A stretch of 64,000 bases of DNA from Haloarcula sebkhae. Lineage in GTDB: Archaea > Halobacteriota > Halobacteria > Halobacteriales > Haloarculaceae. The stretch's first letter is position 1, and each line of letters begins with the position of its first letter. The stretch is from the NCBI RefSeq assembly GCF_014647415.1, contig NZ_BMPD01000003.1, positions 1 through 64,000 on the forward strand, written 5' to 3'. Under the pieces are notes generated by a model, which ran no database searches, was not told where the DNA came from, and saw nothing but the letters and a program-made list of their open reading frames with translations. Positions 15,410 through 25,731 of this stretch are shown here, piece by piece. The position numbers and the translations under genes are program-made.

Positions 15410-15895
15410 TTGGTGGCAGCGGGAGGCCGGCTCCCGTGGCGCAAGCCATGAGGAAAGTCCCCCCACCTGTCGGACAGGTGACCGGGCGCAAGCCCGGGGC
15501 GGGAGACCGTCGGCTCTGGAACAGCAACGACACGTCGTCGCCGGACCGATGAGGTGTGCGAATCCCGAGCGAGGCTGGTCGTGCCCCACCAGACGGTGCG
15601 GCACGCGGCCAAAGCGAGGGAGAGCTAACCCACCGAGGGCAGTCGCGACCCGGTGACTCCGGGGCGCGCGTTCGTGGACCACAGTTGTGCTCCACACGTG
15701 GGCCGCAGACGCCCCACGCATTCCGTGGGCCGCTGACGCGCCCCACGCCTCCGGCGACGGACCGATGGAACGGCGAAACCTCACCGGTGCAAGGCCGCGT
15801 CGACAGGTAGTCCGGTGCCGCGCGCAAGCGCTGGACGTGGCCGCTCAGCCGAATGCTGGCCCGAACAGAAGGGGGCTTACTCCCCGCAGCCATAC
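15410..15895 (+). ncRNA. RNase P RNA
   Basis: This is the catalytic RNA of tRNA 5'-end maturation. The universal CR-I element GAGGAAAGTCC is at 15450-15460, and the CR-V element ACAGAAGGGGGCTTAC is at 15865-15880. The ends TGGTGGCAGCGGGA (15411-15424) and TCCCCGCAGCCATA (15881-15894) pair as helix P1. The interior holds many GC-rich hairpins, such as GCCGGGCGCAAGCCCGG-like P-loops and ACCTGTCGGACAGGT. A TATA-like TAAGCCTTATT (15380-15390) lies about 25 bases upstream. Ends are approximate to within ten bases. Open frames across this RNA on both strands are not protein genes. Confidence 0.93.
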
Positions 15896-15952
15896 GAGCC
15901 TTCGAGCGGCGGGTCCGATGGTTACAAGCCCGCGCCGGCCACAGGCCAGAGT

Positions 15953-16564
15953 ATGACCGCAGCCGACCTTATCGACGCAGTTCGTGACGACCAGCAGACG
16001 GAACTCTCTCGACTGGGCTCTTCGAAGACGCTGTACGCCGACACCCGCGGCGAGATGGAACCGGACGTGGTACTGGCGGCGGCGGCCGCCCGCGAGCAAG
16101 CGGCCCACGAGACGTTCGACGGCTGGGGCGACGACGACCACGACGACGCGGCTGCGCTGTTTGCCGACGCAGCCGCCGAGACGGCCGAGCGCCGTGACAG
16201 CCTCGACGCCGAGCCGGTCGACCGAACGCCGGCGATGCACGACGTACTCGACGACCTCGACGGGACCGTCGAGCGACTCGGCGGCTTCGTCGGCTGGACG
16301 CTCGTCGACAAGAAGGTCAAAGAGCAGTACACCGGCTTCTTCACCGGGCAGGCGGACCCACAGACCGCGAGTACGTTCCGCAGCGCCGGCAGCGACGTGG
16401 TGGACCTCCGCGACGAAGCCGCCGAACTGCTCGATGCCGCGTGCGAGAGCGACGACGACTGGGACGCCGCGGAGGCGGCTGCTATCGACGTTGTTTCGAC
16501 AGCGTACGACGAGTACTTCGAGACGCTCGAAGACCTCGGCGTGAACCCGAAGCCGGTCTGCTAA
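15953..16564 (+). CDS. Rubrerythrin-like family protein
   Basis: The protein has 203 residues. The ATG at 15953 (MTAADLIDAVRDDQQTELSR) is chosen because the frame upstream runs into the RNase P RNA. It is a helical protein with acidic positions spaced as in the haloarchaeal rubrerythrin-like family: LGSSKTLYADTRGEMEPD, then ETAERRDSLDAE, and a conserved GGFVGWTLVDKK and GFFTGQADPQTAS. It ends LGVNPKPVC. The canonical ExxH iron ligands are not obvious (AAHET near residue 47 is the closest), so iron binding is uncertain. Its exact role is unknown. Confidence 0.65.
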   Translation: MTAADLIDAVRDDQQTELSRLGSSKTLYADTRGEMEPDVVLAAAAAREQAAHETFDGWGDDDHDDAAALFADAAAETAERRDSLDAEPVDRTPAMHDVLDDLDGTVERLGGFVGWTLVDKKVKEQYTGFFTGQADPQTASTFRSAGSDVVDLRDEAAELLDAACESDDDWDAAEAAAIDVVSTAYDEYFETLEDLGVNPKPVC

Positions 16565-16613
16565 CGCCTCACGAACCACGCGGCTCAAGTCCGTCCAGCC
16601 CGACGTGTGAGTA

Positions 16614-18674
<2,061 letters not shown>

Positions 18675-18726
18675 CGGGCCGATTCGGACCGCCGGTCTGG
18701 GGAACCGATTTGTACCCTGAAATAAA

Positions 18727-20316
18727 ATGGTACGTATCCCGATGCCAGCTCTGTCGGGAGAGACCATGCTCGACTCTATCCGTTCTCTGGGCAGCGGCGT
18801 CTCGCCGACCGGACTCGTCGTCGCCGGCCTCGGGTTTCTTCTGACCCGCTTCACGGTCACGCTGGCGGTCAGCGACGGCCCGATGGCGTTCGTCTTTGGC
18901 GGCGTGTTGCCGCTGGTACTCGGGCTGGGGTTGTCTGCGTTCGGTGTCGCCCTCGCCGTCGGTGAGTTCGAACGCGCTTTCGTTCGGACGGTCACGCTGT
19001 GGTGTCTTGCGGGGACCGGTGCGATGTTCGTCCTCGTTCTGGTGACGCTGGTTGGCAACGGTAGCATGGGGCCGCTGTCAACCGCGGGGAGTCGGTCGTA
19101 CCTGTCGAACTTCCTCATTGGTGGCGGCGTCGGTGGGGCACTTACCGGTGTCTACGCCGGGCGGTCGAACCGGCAGCAACACGAACTCGAACAGCAGGCC
19201 GCCAGGCTAGATCTGGTCAACCGTATCCTTCGGGACAGGGTCCTGAACGCGCTGACGGTCATTCGAGGCCGGGTAGAGATTGCGGAGTCACGGGACAGTA
19301 TCGGTCCGGCCGACGTTCTGTCGGTCATCGACGATCGCTCGGCCGGTGTCCAGCAGGTCGTCGAGAACATGAAACACATCACCCGTGGCGGGACTGATCT
19401 GTCGCTGGACGCCGTCCCCGTGGTCCCGTGCGTGGAGTCGGGTGTCGACGCCGTCCGCGAGACACACCCGTCGGCCGACTACGACCTGCGGGCCGACGTG
19501 CCTGCGGACCTTCGCGTGCAGGCTAACACGATGCTGGACAATCTTGTCGCGCACCTAGTCGAGAACGCGGTCGTCTACAATGACAGCGATAGCCCCCGCG
19601 TCGAGGTTGGGGTCACCGCCACTGAGGACACTGTCGCCATTAGCGTCAGCGACAACGGCCCGGGGCTGCCTGAGAGGCAACTCGACCTGCTTACCCGCGG
19701 TGAAATCGGGTCGTACGAGGACCGCTCGACCGGCTTCGGGCTGGACCTCGTTCGCTTGCTCGTCCAGAGCTACGGCGGGCGGACGGCGGCTACCGTCACG
19801 GGCGACGGAACGACAGTCACGCTGACACTGCCGCGCGTTTCGGCCGAAGACGGCGTCGTGAAGGCCACGTCCGACGACGTGCTGGGACTCTCGCCGCGCC
19901 GTCTGGGCCTGGCTGCCGGGGCGTCAATCATCGCCGCCGTCGTCATGGGCGTCCCGATACAGGTCCTCTCCGGTGGCGTCCCGGTCATTGGGGCGCTGTA
20001 CGGCGTCCAGAACGCGCTGGTCGGCTGGCTCACACACGGGTTCCACAGCGTCGTCTTCGGGCTGGTGTATGCCGCGCTGGTCCGAACCGCGCCAGACCAC
20101 CTCTCCGACCGACTCCAATACTACGGACTCGCCCTCGGCTGGTCACTCACGCTCTGGCTCGTGGCAGCCGGGTTCGTCATGCCGGTGTGGCTCTCGCTGG
20201 TCGGTATCGAGGCAAGTCTCCCGAATCTCAGCGCGGTGGCGCTTCTATCCCATCTCCTCTGGGGCGGCTCTCTGGCCGCACTCTACCGCTACGGCTGCCG
20301 TGTTTGGCCTCCATGA
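18727..20316 (+). CDS. Histidine-kinase-like membrane protein lacking the phosphoacceptor His
   Basis: The protein has 529 residues. Four N-terminal transmembrane helices (to about 145) precede a DHp-like helix NRILRDRVLNALTVIRGRVE. In sibling kinases the pattern is LRHDxxN, but here Asp170 occupies the His position. The HATPase domain is intact: N box HLVENAVVYND, G1 DNGPGLP, G2 STGFGLDLVRLLVQ. After it come four further C-terminal transmembrane helices (about 395-520), an unusual arrangement. It may act as a binding or inhibitory partner rather than a classical autokinase. No response regulator is adjacent. Confidence 0.75.
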   Translation: MVRIPMPALSGETMLDSIRSLGSGVSPTGLVVAGLGFLLTRFTVTLAVSDGPMAFVFGGVLPLVLGLGLSAFGVALAVGEFERAFVRTVTLWCLAGTGAMFVLVLVTLVGNGSMGPLSTAGSRSYLSNFLIGGGVGGALTGVYAGRSNRQQHELEQQAARLDLVNRILRDRVLNALTVIRGRVEIAESRDSIGPADVLSVIDDRSAGVQQVVENMKHITRGGTDLSLDAVPVVPCVESGVDAVRETHPSADYDLRADVPADLRVQANTMLDNLVAHLVENAVVYNDSDSPRVEVGVTATEDTVAISVSDNGPGLPERQLDLLTRGEIGSYEDRSTGFGLDLVRLLVQSYGGRTAATVTGDGTTVTLTLPRVSAEDGVVKATSDDVLGLSPRRLGLAAGASIIAAVVMGVPIQVLSGGVPVIGALYGVQNALVGWLTHGFHSVVFGLVYAALVRTAPDHLSDRLQYYGLALGWSLTLWLVAAGFVMPVWLSLVGIEASLPNLSAVALLSHLLWGGSLAALYRYGCRVWPP

Positions 20317-20365
20317 CCCACGTGTGCGACTTGCGTCAGTCGCTGAATCCTGCTATCATCCACAT

Positions 20366-20379
20366 TTGGACTAATACAA
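20366..20379 (+). promoter_or_regulatory. Operator-like site A, cobalamin operon 1
   Basis: TTGGACTAATACAA is an imperfect palindrome. It is followed after nine bases by the TATA-like TTTTAC (20389-20394), and the cbiT ATG (20419) lies about 28 bases further, consistent with a leaderless mRNA. The same 14-mer, with one or two changes, precedes the cbiH unit (24704) and lies in the chlID/cobN divergent promoter (34608). Across 32 bases, sites A and B differ at only five positions, including the shared TATA segment ATTGTTTTA. Confidence 0.7.
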
Positions 20380-20418
20380 CCAAAATTGTTTTACGCGCTA
20401 CTGCAGTTGTATAGCGTG

Positions 20419-21024
20419 ATGTCCCGCGTCTCGCTCCCACACGATGCGAAGGCCGGTCCCACCAAGCCGGAGGTCCGGGCCGTCCTCGCTAGCAAACTCG
20501 CTCTCACCGGGTCCGACCACTTCGCGGAGGTCGGTTCCTGTACCGGTGCCGTCACCATCACGGCGGCGCGCCGGGCCGGGCGGGTCACTGCGCTCGAACG
20601 CAAGGGGAACCGACTCGATGTGACTCGCAAGAATCTCGCCGCCAACGATATCGACGCTGACGTCGAGCTGCGCGAGGCCGAGGCCCCGGAGGGCTTGCCG
20701 GACGACGCCGACGCCCTGTTCCTCGGCGGATCACGCAACTACGAGGCCGTTCTCGATCACGCGGTCGAGACCGGCGTCGACCGAATCGTGATGAACGTCT
20801 CGCGGCTCGAAGTCGCCGGCGCGGCGACGGAGGCCTTCCGCGAGCGCGACATTCTGGAGGAGGTCGTCCAGTTCCAGGTGAGCCACGGTTACGAACTCGC
20901 CGGCGCGACGAGCTTCAATTCGGAGAACCCCGTCTATATGCTCGTCGGCAGCGCCAGCGAGGACGTTGCCGCCGACGGCGGGTCACCGTCCGAGACTGAA
21001 GCGACAAACGGAGGGGATCGATGA
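20419..21024 (+). CDS. Cobalt-precorrin-6B C15-methyltransferase (decarboxylating) CbiT
   Basis: The protein has 201 residues. It methylates C15 and decarboxylates the acetate side chain at C12 of the corrin ring with S-adenosylmethionine. The start MSRVSLPHDAKAGPTKPEVR at 20419 fits the promoter spacing. The class I methyltransferase motif HFAEVGSCTGAVTITAA (SAM loop) and the acidic ALERKGN follow, then FLGGSRN. The gene overlaps cbiL by four bases (ATGA). It heads a five-cistron-like run and is preceded by operator-like site A. Confidence 0.92.
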   Translation: MSRVSLPHDAKAGPTKPEVRAVLASKLALTGSDHFAEVGSCTGAVTITAARRAGRVTALERKGNRLDVTRKNLAANDIDADVELREAEAPEGLPDDADALFLGGSRNYEAVLDHAVETGVDRIVMNVSRLEVAGAATEAFRERDILEEVVQFQVSHGYELAGATSFNSENPVYMLVGSASEDVAADGGSPSETEATNGGDR

Positions 21025-21818
21025 CACTCTACGGCATCGGTCTCGGTCCCGGGCAGCCCGATCTGGTGACTGTTCGCGGGAAGCGCGCACTCGAATCGGC
21101 TGACGTGGTGTACTCGCCGGGACGGCTCTCGCGCTCGGTCGCGACCGAGCACGTCCCCGAGGAGCGTATCGGCGACCTCGACTTCCCGATGACACGTGAC
21201 GAGGAGAAACTCCGGACAGCCTGGAAGGAAGCCGCCGCCGAGATCGCGCCGACCGCCCGCGACGGCGACGCCGCCTTCGTCACGTTGGGGGACCCGAACG
21301 TCTACTCGACCTTCGGCCACCTCCGGCGGACACTCGCTGCCTTCCACCCCGAGGTCGACCTCGAAGTGGTGCCCGGCGTCAGCGCCATGTCGGCGTTCGC
21401 GACGGCGCTGGGCGTCGAAATCACCGCCGGATCGAGCCTCGCACTCAGGGAAGCCGACCGCGGCGCGTCCCCGACCGGCCCCGACCGGATGATTCTGTTC
21501 AAGGTGACCGACGCGCCGGCCACTCACGAAGGGCTGGTCGAGGCCGGCTACGACGTGGTGTACGGCCGCCGGCTGTTCATGGAACAGGGCGAGACGGTCG
21601 TGACCGACGACCCGACCGAGATCGACGAGCGAGACTACTACACGCTGGCCTACGCCGAGAAGCCCGAGACGCGCGTCGAGCAGGCAACCGACGCCTTCCT
21701 CGAAGCGGCCGACGAGAGCGGCGTCGTGACCGACGGCGGCGAGCAGTCTATCGGTGAACTGGCGAGACAGGAACGCTCCGAAGCCGTTCTCTGCGGCGAC
21801 GAGGTGAAGCATGACTGA
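21021..21818 (+). CDS. Cobalt-factor II / precorrin-2 C20-methyltransferase CbiL
   Basis: The protein has 265 residues. It carries out SAM-dependent methylation of C20 in the corrin ring. The tetrapyrrole-methylase fold is clear: N-terminal YGIGLGPGQPDLVTVRGKR, the VTLGDPNVYSTFGHLRR loop, and VPGVSAMSAFATALG. The LxLGDPxxYS signature fits CbiL rather than CbiF or CbiH. It starts within the cbiT stop and overlaps cbiF by eight bases. A short acidic C-terminal extension is typical of halophiles. Confidence 0.92.
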   Translation: MTLYGIGLGPGQPDLVTVRGKRALESADVVYSPGRLSRSVATEHVPEERIGDLDFPMTRDEEKLRTAWKEAAAEIAPTARDGDAAFVTLGDPNVYSTFGHLRRTLAAFHPEVDLEVVPGVSAMSAFATALGVEITAGSSLALREADRGASPTGPDRMILFKVTDAPATHEGLVEAGYDVVYGRRLFMEQGETVVTDDPTEIDERDYYTLAYAEKPETRVEQATDAFLEAADESGVVTDGGEQSIGELARQERSEAVLCGDEVKHD

Positions 21819-22689
21819 ACAACCGAGCGAGACGGACCCACAGACGGCAATCGACTCCGTCGCCGGGAACCGAGACAACCGCGTGTACGAGTACAGTGCC
21901 GGCGACGAGCAGGAGGGCATCCCCTTCGTCGGGGCCGGCCCGGGCAACCCTCGGCTGCTGACCGTCGCTGGCCGCGAACTGTTGGCCGACGCCGACCTCG
22001 TGGTCCACGCCGGGTCGCTCGTCAACAGCGAACTCTTAGAGGAGTACTGCGAGGACGCCGAAACGGTGTCCTCTATCGGCAAGGACCTCGAAGAGCTGAT
22101 TCCGCTGATGCGGGACGCCTACGAGGCCGGCGACACCGTTGTCCGCCTTCACAGTGGCGACCCCGCGATTTACGGCGCGGCCCTAGAGCAGATGGACGCG
22201 CTCGAACACGAGGGCGTCCCAACCTACATCGTCCCCGGCGTCACCTCCGCGTTCGCCGCCAGCGCGACGATGCGAACCCAGCTGACCCTGAACGAGGTCG
22301 CGAACCACGTCGCCTTCACTCGCCCGCAGGGCAAGACGCTGGACGAGGACGAGGACCACATCTCCGAGTTCGTCGGCATGGGTGACGTGACGACTTGCAT
22401 CTACCTGGGAACCCACGCCGTCAGCGAGACGATGGATCGGCTGCTCGAAGACGGCCACGACCCCGAAACCCCAGTAGCGGCCATCTACCACGCGTCCTGG
22501 CCCGATGAGGACGTAATCGAGGGGACGATTGCGACCATCGGCGAGAAGCTGGAGGACGCGGGCTATCGCGCTTCCGCGATGGTCGTCATCGGCGACGCCG
22601 TCGGTGGCGAGGACTACGAGCGGTCGTTCCTCTACGGTGACTGGGCGAACCGCGGGAGCGACGCGGATTCACAGGAGGCTGACGACTGA
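21811..22689 (+). CDS. Cobalt-precorrin-4 C11-methyltransferase CbiF
   Basis: The protein has 292 residues. It methylates C11 with SAM. Motifs are IPFVGAGPGNPRLLTVAGRE, then VVHAGSLVN, RLHSGDPAIYGAALEQMDA and YIVPGVTSAFAASAT, all typical of CbiF/CobM. A 35-residue acidic N-terminal leader precedes the domain. The gene overlaps cbiL by eight bases and shares one base with cbiG, so these proteins are co-translated. Confidence 0.93.
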   Translation: MTEQPSETDPQTAIDSVAGNRDNRVYEYSAGDEQEGIPFVGAGPGNPRLLTVAGRELLADADLVVHAGSLVNSELLEEYCEDAETVSSIGKDLEELIPLMRDAYEAGDTVVRLHSGDPAIYGAALEQMDALEHEGVPTYIVPGVTSAFAASATMRTQLTLNEVANHVAFTRPQGKTLDEDEDHISEFVGMGDVTTCIYLGTHAVSETMDRLLEDGHDPETPVAAIYHASWPDEDVIEGTIATIGEKLEDAGYRASAMVVIGDAVGGEDYERSFLYGDWANRGSDADSQEADD

Positions 22690-23660
22690 TGAGCACTGAC
22701 ACAGACGACGACTCCGGTTCGCATGGTTGCAAAGCACCCGACTCAGACGGCGAAGTAGCCGAAAACATCGCCATCGTGGCCTTCGAGCGGAAGATGGACA
22801 CGGCCGAGGACGTCGTCGACGGCATCGGCGACCGTTACGAATCCATCGACATCCTCGAATACCACGGCGACGTGTTCGAGGAGTACTGGGGCGAGTACGA
22901 CTGCTTCATCGGATTGATGGCGAGCGGTATTGCGATGCGCAAGACCGCCCACCTGCTCGACGACAAGTGGGACGACCCAGCCATCTGTGTCGTCGACGAG
23001 GAACTCACGTGGGCCATCCCGATCACCGGTGGCCACCACGGCGCGAATCAGGTCGCCGACGACCTCGCAAGCATGGGCGCGGTGCCGGCGATGACGACCG
23101 CAAGCGAGGCCGCCGACAAGCAGGGCGTCGAGAAACAGGCCAAGGCGCTGGACGCGCACGTCGTCAACGGCGACTCGACCGTGGCGACAAACCTCGCCGT
23201 GCTGGACGACGAACTCGGCCCTATCGAGCGCCTCGACGGCCCGAAGGCCGTGCTGGTCGACGACGACGTGACGGTGCTCAAGCGGAACAAGGACGACGGC
23301 GTCGTGCTCGGTTGTGGCAGCGTCGCCGGCGCGGATGTCGAGCAGTTCCACGCGGCCTGGGAGCAGACACTCGACGAGGCTGACCTTGACCGCGACGACG
23401 TGGAGTTCGTCGCCACGGGCACCCGGAAAGCCGATGAAGAAGGAATGCTCGCCGCCGCGGAGGAGTGGGGCCTCGGCGTCGTTGCCTTCGAGAAGGAGAC
23501 TCTAGAGGAGTTTGAAGGACCGACCCCCTCGCGGTCGAAGGAACTCATAGGGTGGCCGGGCATCGCCGAAGCGTCGGCCATCGCCGCCGGCAGCGAGCAC
23601 GACCTGCTGGCCGAGAAGACCCGTTACGACGAGGCTGTGACCGTCGCTATCGGACGTTAA
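22689..23660 (+). CDS. Cobalt-precorrin-5A hydrolase CbiG
   Basis: The protein has 323 residues. It opens the delta-lactone ring and releases the C20/C1 two-carbon fragment as acetaldehyde in the anaerobic-type route. The central domain motifs are CFIGLMASGIAMRKTAHLL, VVDEELTWAIPITGGHHGAN and ASEAADKQG; the C-terminal domain holds VLGCGSVAGAD, ATGTRKADEEGM and TPSRSKE. The presence of CbiG rather than CobG indicates the early-cobalt (oxygen-independent) logic. It is the last gene of this tightly overlapping block; the next gene has its own promoter. Confidence 0.92.
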   Translation: MSTDTDDDSGSHGCKAPDSDGEVAENIAIVAFERKMDTAEDVVDGIGDRYESIDILEYHGDVFEEYWGEYDCFIGLMASGIAMRKTAHLLDDKWDDPAICVVDEELTWAIPITGGHHGANQVADDLASMGAVPAMTTASEAADKQGVEKQAKALDAHVVNGDSTVATNLAVLDDELGPIERLDGPKAVLVDDDVTVLKRNKDDGVVLGCGSVAGADVEQFHAAWEQTLDEADLDRDDVEFVATGTRKADEEGMLAAAEEWGLGVVAFEKETLEEFEGPTPSRSKELIGWPGIAEASAIAAGSEHDLLAEKTRYDEAVTVAIGR

Positions 23661-23764
23661 GCTCGCTTTTTGTCAGAATTCGGGTTTTCGTTTCGTCTTT
23701 TCGTCACCCAGCAGCTACTGAATTCTCCCTGGTAGTGCTTCGATAACTGTCTTGAGTTCACACC

Positions 23765-23788
23765 ACTGTACAACTCTAAACTTATTTA
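23765..23788 (+). promoter_or_regulatory. Degenerate operator-like site and TATA before the SDR gene
   Basis: ACTGTACAA (23765-23773) resembles the right half of the 14-base cobalamin operator (ACTARTACAA) with one base deleted. It is followed, at nearly the same spacing, by the TATA-like TTATTTA (23782-23788). The SDR start codon is about 30 bases on. This is a weak match that could be chance. Confidence 0.3.
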
Positions 23789-23817
23789 TTATGTGCGCTT
23801 GTGGTGACAAATGGCGC

Positions 23818-24582
23818 ATGACAACACTACTCGAAGATAAGGTGGCGGTCGTTACGGGCGGCGCAAGCGGGTTCGGCCGGGCTATCTGCCGACGGTACGC
23901 GGAGCACGGCGCAGACGTTATTGTTGCGGACCGACAGGAAGACCCCCGCGAGGGCGGTGAACCGACCCACGAACTGGTCGAAGCTGAGACCGACCGGACG
24001 GCACATTTCGTCGAGTGTGACGTAACCAACCCCGACGATCTGGAGGTGGCCGTCGCCGCGGCCGAGGAACTGGGCGGTATCGATATCATGGTCAACAACG
24101 CCGGCATTTCGGAGATAGCGGACTTCTACGAGACCTCAGAGGAGGACTACGACCGGTTGATGGACGTGAACACGAAGGGCGTGTTCTTCGGCGCGCAGGC
24201 CGCGACCGAGGCGATGCGGGAGAACGGCGGCGGCACCGTAATCAACATGTCCAGCTCCGGGGGCATCCGCGGCACCGGTCTACTGGTCAACTACTGCACT
24301 TCGAAGGGCGCAGTCCGACTGTTCACCTACGCGCTCGCGGACCGCCTGAGCAACTACGACATCCGGGTCAACGCCATCCATCCGGGCTACAGCAAGACCC
24401 AGATGTTCAAGGACGAGCGCATCGACGACACGAAGAAGATGATGCTGAAGGAACTCATCCCCTCGGGCCGCTTCGGCGAACCCGAGGAGATCGCCGACGT
24501 GGCGACGTTCCTCGCCAGCGATATGGCCTCCTACGTCAACGGTGAGAGCGTTGTGGTCGACGGCGGGCTGACAAACACCTGA
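23818..24582 (+). CDS. Short-chain dehydrogenase/reductase
   Basis: The protein has 254 residues and is an NAD(P)-dependent oxidoreductase. The Rossmann motif TGGASGFG (about 13-20), the NNAG motif, the catalytic Ser in INMSSSGGIRGTG and the Tyr-Lys pair in NYCTSKGA are all present; the C-terminus VNGESVVVDGGL is classical. The ATG at 23818 (MTTLLEDKVAVV) is chosen from the motif distance. It sits between the CbiG and CbiH blocks of the B12 island with its own TATA box. The substrate is unknown. Because no CbiJ/CobK precorrin-6A reductase is seen in the island, a role in corrin reduction is a speculative option; a general metabolic SDR is the safer reading. Confidence 0.88.
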   Translation: MTTLLEDKVAVVTGGASGFGRAICRRYAEHGADVIVADRQEDPREGGEPTHELVEAETDRTAHFVECDVTNPDDLEVAVAAAEELGGIDIMVNNAGISEIADFYETSEEDYDRLMDVNTKGVFFGAQAATEAMRENGGGTVINMSSSGGIRGTGLLVNYCTSKGAVRLFTYALADRLSNYDIRVNAIHPGYSKTQMFKDERIDDTKKMMLKELIPSGRFGEPEEIADVATFLASDMASYVNGESVVVDGGLTNT

Positions 24583-24703
24583 CCGCGGGGTATCGACCTG
24601 TTTTGCGGTGCCATCCGCCGACGTGATACGGTTGACCAGCCACTGCTCTTGACGCTTCCTCGAACTCGAATACAACTGAACCACTCCCTCTCAACACGTA
24701 CAC

Positions 24704-24717
24704 TTGCACTAGTACAA
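24704..24717 (+). promoter_or_regulatory. Operator-like site B, cobalamin operon 2
   Basis: TTGCACTAGTACAA is a near-perfect 14-base palindrome, with only positions 4 and 11 breaking symmetry. The TATA-like TTTTATG starts at 24727, nine bases further, the same spacing as at site A. A transcript starting about 27 bases after the TATA would begin at the ATG of the 16-codon leader frame (24756). Confidence 0.7.
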
Positions 24718-24755
24718 GCACAATTGTTTTATGCGAAAGCGGTGTTGTACTCACC

Positions 24756-24806
24756 ATGCGCCACAGTATCGAGATTCGAACGGCGGCTCTCGGAGACCCA
24801 GGATGA
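24756..24806 (+). CDS. Possible 16-residue leader peptide upstream of cbiH
   Basis: MRHSIEIRTAALGDPG runs from the ATG at 24756 to a TGA at 24804-24806 that overlaps the cbiH ATG at 24803 as ATGA. The leader ATG lies 27 bases after the TATA box, the position where the leaderless cbiT start lies at site A. It could therefore be the first translated codon of the mRNA, with cbiH read by termination-reinitiation. The peptide has no known relative; conservation is untested. Confidence 0.4.
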   Translation: MRHSIEIRTAALGDPG

Positions 24807-25729
24807 GCAGCGACGGACGCCAGTCGACAGCGGCCGCGGCCGAGGCGACGCGTCCAGCCGACTACGGGACGCTGTACGTGGTCGGCATCGGGCCGGGGCT
24901 CCCCCACGATATGACCCAGCGGGCGAAAGACGTCATCCAGACCGCTGACTGCATCATCGCCTCGAACCTCTATCAGGAGTTCCTCCGGAAGGACGGCACG
25001 CTCCCGCCCCAGTCGGCCGAACTCGACGGCGAAACCGACGACGGCGAAATTGCCGGCGAAGAGGGAGCCGTGCTGGAGCGACCCGACGGCAGCCGGCAGA
25101 CGCTCATCCGGTCGTCGATGGGCAAACAGGTCGAACTCGCCCGCGAGGCGTTCGAGCGGGTCCGCGCCGGCGAGGACATCGCCCACGTCTCCGGCGGCGA
25201 CCCGAACGTCTACGGGAAGTCCGACCTGCTGTTTACGATGGCCGACGCCGACGACGCCGACGACGTGCCCATCGAGATTGTCCCCGGCGTAACCGCGGCG
25301 CTGTCGGGGGCGGCGAACCTCGGCGCGCCGCTGTCGAACGATTTCTGTACGATTTCGCTGTCGGACAAGTGGCGCGGCTGGGACGAAATCGAGGAGAAAC
25401 TCCGGGCGGCCGCGATCAGCGGCTTCGTCGTCGTCCTCTATAACTGCTGGCGCGACTACGAGCGGGCCGTCGATGTCCTCCGAGAGGAACGGGCGGACGA
25501 CGTGCCCGCCGCTATCGTCAACGACTCCGGCCGCGGCGAGGCTGGGCGAAATCTCGACGACGAGACGGAGACTATCACCACGCTTGGCGACCTGCCCGAG
25601 CACGATGACAAGGTCGGCGGCATGGGCTCGTCCATCGTCGTCGGCACCCACGAGACCGAAGTCTGGCGCAACGACTACCAAGAGTTCCTCGTCACCCCGC
25701 GCGGCGGGCGTGACGTCGACGATTTCTGA
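24803..25729 (+). CDS. Cobalt-factor III / precorrin-3B C17-methyltransferase CbiH (copy 1)
   Basis: The protein has 308 residues. It catalyses SAM-dependent C17 methylation with ring contraction. The start MSSDGRQSTAAAAEATRPAD overlaps the leader frame stop. Motifs are LYVVGIGPGLPHDMTQRAKD, the loop VSGGDPNVYGKSDLLFT, VPGVTAALSGAANLGAPLSN and FCTISLSDKWRGWDEIEEKL, the last typical of CbiH/CobJ. It contains an acidic insertion near residues 70-90. A second CbiH follows two bases later; whether the two act sequentially or redundantly cannot be told from sequence. Confidence 0.88.
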   Translation: MSSDGRQSTAAAAEATRPADYGTLYVVGIGPGLPHDMTQRAKDVIQTADCIIASNLYQEFLRKDGTLPPQSAELDGETDDGEIAGEEGAVLERPDGSRQTLIRSSMGKQVELAREAFERVRAGEDIAHVSGGDPNVYGKSDLLFTMADADDADDVPIEIVPGVTAALSGAANLGAPLSNDFCTISLSDKWRGWDEIEEKLRAAAISGFVVVLYNCWRDYERAVDVLREERADDVPAAIVNDSGRGEAGRNLDDETETITTLGDLPEHDDKVGGMGSSIVVGTHETEVWRNDYQEFLVTPRGGRDVDDF

Positions 25730-25731
25730 CA

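Noticed and set aside
15410..15895. Several open frames on both strands across the RNase P RNA
   Set aside because: Conserved RNase P elements and P1 pairing explain the sequence, and the frames show no protein-like composition.
20300..20420. Cobalamin riboswitch upstream of cbiT
   Set aside because: The transcript appears leaderless, leaving no room for a riboswitch.
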